Source: Brugia malayi (taxonomy: Eukaryota; Nematoda; Chromadorea; Rhabditida; Onchocercidae). Taken from it: a stretch of DNA of 64,000 nucleotides. The position numbers were made by a program, and so were the translations under genes. The stretch spans positions 9,986,187-10,050,186 of the forward strand of contig NW_025062475.1 in NCBI RefSeq assembly GCF_000002995.4. The letters run 5' to 3'. The notes under the pieces were generated by a model, which worked only from the letters and a program-made list of their open reading frames with translations, was not told the DNA's origin and ran no database searches. Positions 63,301 to 64,000 of the stretch are shown here, piece by piece (position 1 is the stretch's first letter; the number at the start of each line of letters is the position of its first letter).

Positions 63301-64000
63301 TCCAATAAAATGCTATTACATTAATCTTGAGAAATGTACATAAGTGGAGATTAAATATAAATAATTTGAAAATTTTAAGGGCGAAAAAATTTGCATACCT
63401 TTGATTGAGCTGTAATATAAGCTATTTTTTAATGCCTTCACTGTTTCAATTCTATTTTCAATTACTAAACTTTGGCAATATGCAAAAATTGCTTTGTCAA
63501 ATTTTCCAATACCGCGTAAAGCATCGCCTTTCCGGAAATAACCCTAAAGGAAGAAGCAAATTAAACAACTTCAAATAGGTACAAAGTAAACATGAATGAT
63601 ATATTTTTAATTAAATCAATAATAAAAAATTAACCAATTTGCTTATTCTTTTCTGGAGATTTCAAGAACTGAATTTGAAGAATTGAAATTACAAAATTGA
63701 GATAATAAATTTTTATACTAGAAATCTATCCTTCACAATTGATTGCTTAATTATTGACGAAATATTGCTTATGTGATATTTTTTGAATTAATTTTTGTTC
63801 TAATTTTCTTAATAATAAAGAAAGAGGAAAAGAAAAATAATAGAAAAGACTAAAAATAGAAAATGAAATAATAATGTGATAATATGGCTAACCTTGGCCC
63901 ATTTCGGATTTAATGCTAATGATTGCTTGGCATCATCCAATGATTTACGGAAACATTTCAAACGAAGAAAGATGGCAGAACGATTGGAATAGAGAATAAA
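52714..64000 (-). CDS. Large TTC28-like tetratricopeptide-repeat protein (5' end outside window)
   Basis: The gene runs off the right edge. The visible N-terminal part reads NRSAIFLRLKCFRKSLDDAK, QSLALNPKWAKGYFRKGDAL and RGIGKFDKAIFAYCQSL (TPR pair), then DSFLIISIIGQEYLTTGHIT and LSVIGAISFAYYQQKNYQLA, which line up with the start of vertebrate TTC28 (FVVVSVVGQELLTAGH). More TPRs follow with the A/G-Y-A signature: GEYFGILSECHLAIGQYCMA, NLSNIYQAIDDYSNAAILWE, RRLAELYQKSNRFDQAEMAL, YLKHKVEERQALIIEMSGD, LGKTHWLLYHPDEALAYYRQ, IGRTLLLRQRYTEAKKIFTK, EYILACAYYDDRNYKEALYH. The C-terminal third is helical, then basic (VRVRRKKQRGKLKSRG), ending VDVEFQESE-stop at 52714. I see no CHAT domain, which vertebrate TTC28 has. 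TPRs make protein-protein scaffolds; the partners here are unknown. Confidence 0.8.
56523..56687. repeat. 22-bp minisatellite, about 7 copies, in TPR-gene intron
   Basis: Units begin (at GATGGA or a variant) at 56529, 56551, 56573, about 56596, 56618, 56640 and 56662, a regular 22-bp period. The consensus is close to GATGGATTTAAAATCTTAAA plus AG, with later copies diverged (GTAGATTAGG, GTGAGATTTAG). Confidence 0.85.
57672..57780 (-). pseudogene. Duplicated exon fragment inside adjacent TPR-gene intron
   Basis: 109 bp closely match the exon segment 57375-57488 (coding on the minus strand for the KAVILCIANKCGDILNLLL region), about 295 bp away. The copy carries several substitutions and a 5-bp deletion (around 57712-57717) that breaks the frame, and no flanking exon ends are preserved. 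It is therefore a non-functional tandem partial duplication. Confidence 0.85.
60319..60380. repeat. (AT)n microsatellite in TPR-gene intron
   Basis: About 62 bp of AT dinucleotides with a single TT interruption near 60347. Confidence 0.9.

Overview
This window looks like nuclear DNA of a parasitic nematode, most likely a filarial or other spirurid worm. It is strongly AT-rich, with many short exons split by introns of about 100-600 bp bounded by GT...AG. Poly-pyrimidine/AG acceptors lie just upstream of several start codons, as expected for spliced-leader trans-splicing. It also holds a ground-like (hedgehog-related) domain protein, a nematode speciality. The species cannot be fixed from the sequence alone.

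Layout, left to right. An uncharacterised coiled-coil-type protein (+, 1-2831) and the splicing regulator SFSWAP/swp-1 (+, 3751-10841) face a convergent pair on the minus strand: DNA polymerase alpha subunit B (11461-16219) and the autophagy factor ATG101/epg-9 (17599-19647). Next come an unrecognised coiled-coil gene (+, 20289-22568), a secreted ground-like protein (+, 24645-25844) and the SNARE SNAP-29 (-, 27196-29100). Two genes for mitochondrial SSB-like OB-fold proteins are arranged head to head (- 30096-31588; + 32838-34200). The 34.2-40.7 kb stretch is gene-poor and AT-rich and carries a small secreted Ig-like gene and some possible micro-genes. Then follow GDP-L-fucose synthase (-, 40728-43516), a UBE2L3-type E2/ubc-18 (-, 44505-45880), the replicative helicase subunit MCM6 (+, 47527-52343) and a very long TTC28-like TPR protein (-, 52714 to beyond the right edge).

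Most genes are housekeeping: DNA replication (POLA2, MCM6), mitochondrial DNA maintenance (two SSB-like proteins), splicing, autophagy and autophagosome fusion (ATG101, SNAP-29), ubiquitin transfer and nucleotide-sugar synthesis. There is no sign of operon-like tight spacing. The more unusual signals are: two frame-breaking cryptic exons in swp-1 intron 1, which fit poison-exon autoregulation; the head-to-head SSB-like pair, with a perfect 40-bp palindrome just upstream of one start codon and a T-rich, possibly mitochondrial-derived block between the genes; a 22-bp minisatellite and a duplicated exon fragment inside the TPR gene; a tRNA/SINE-like element in a fucose-synthase intron; and several coding-like pieces too short for routine ORF calling.
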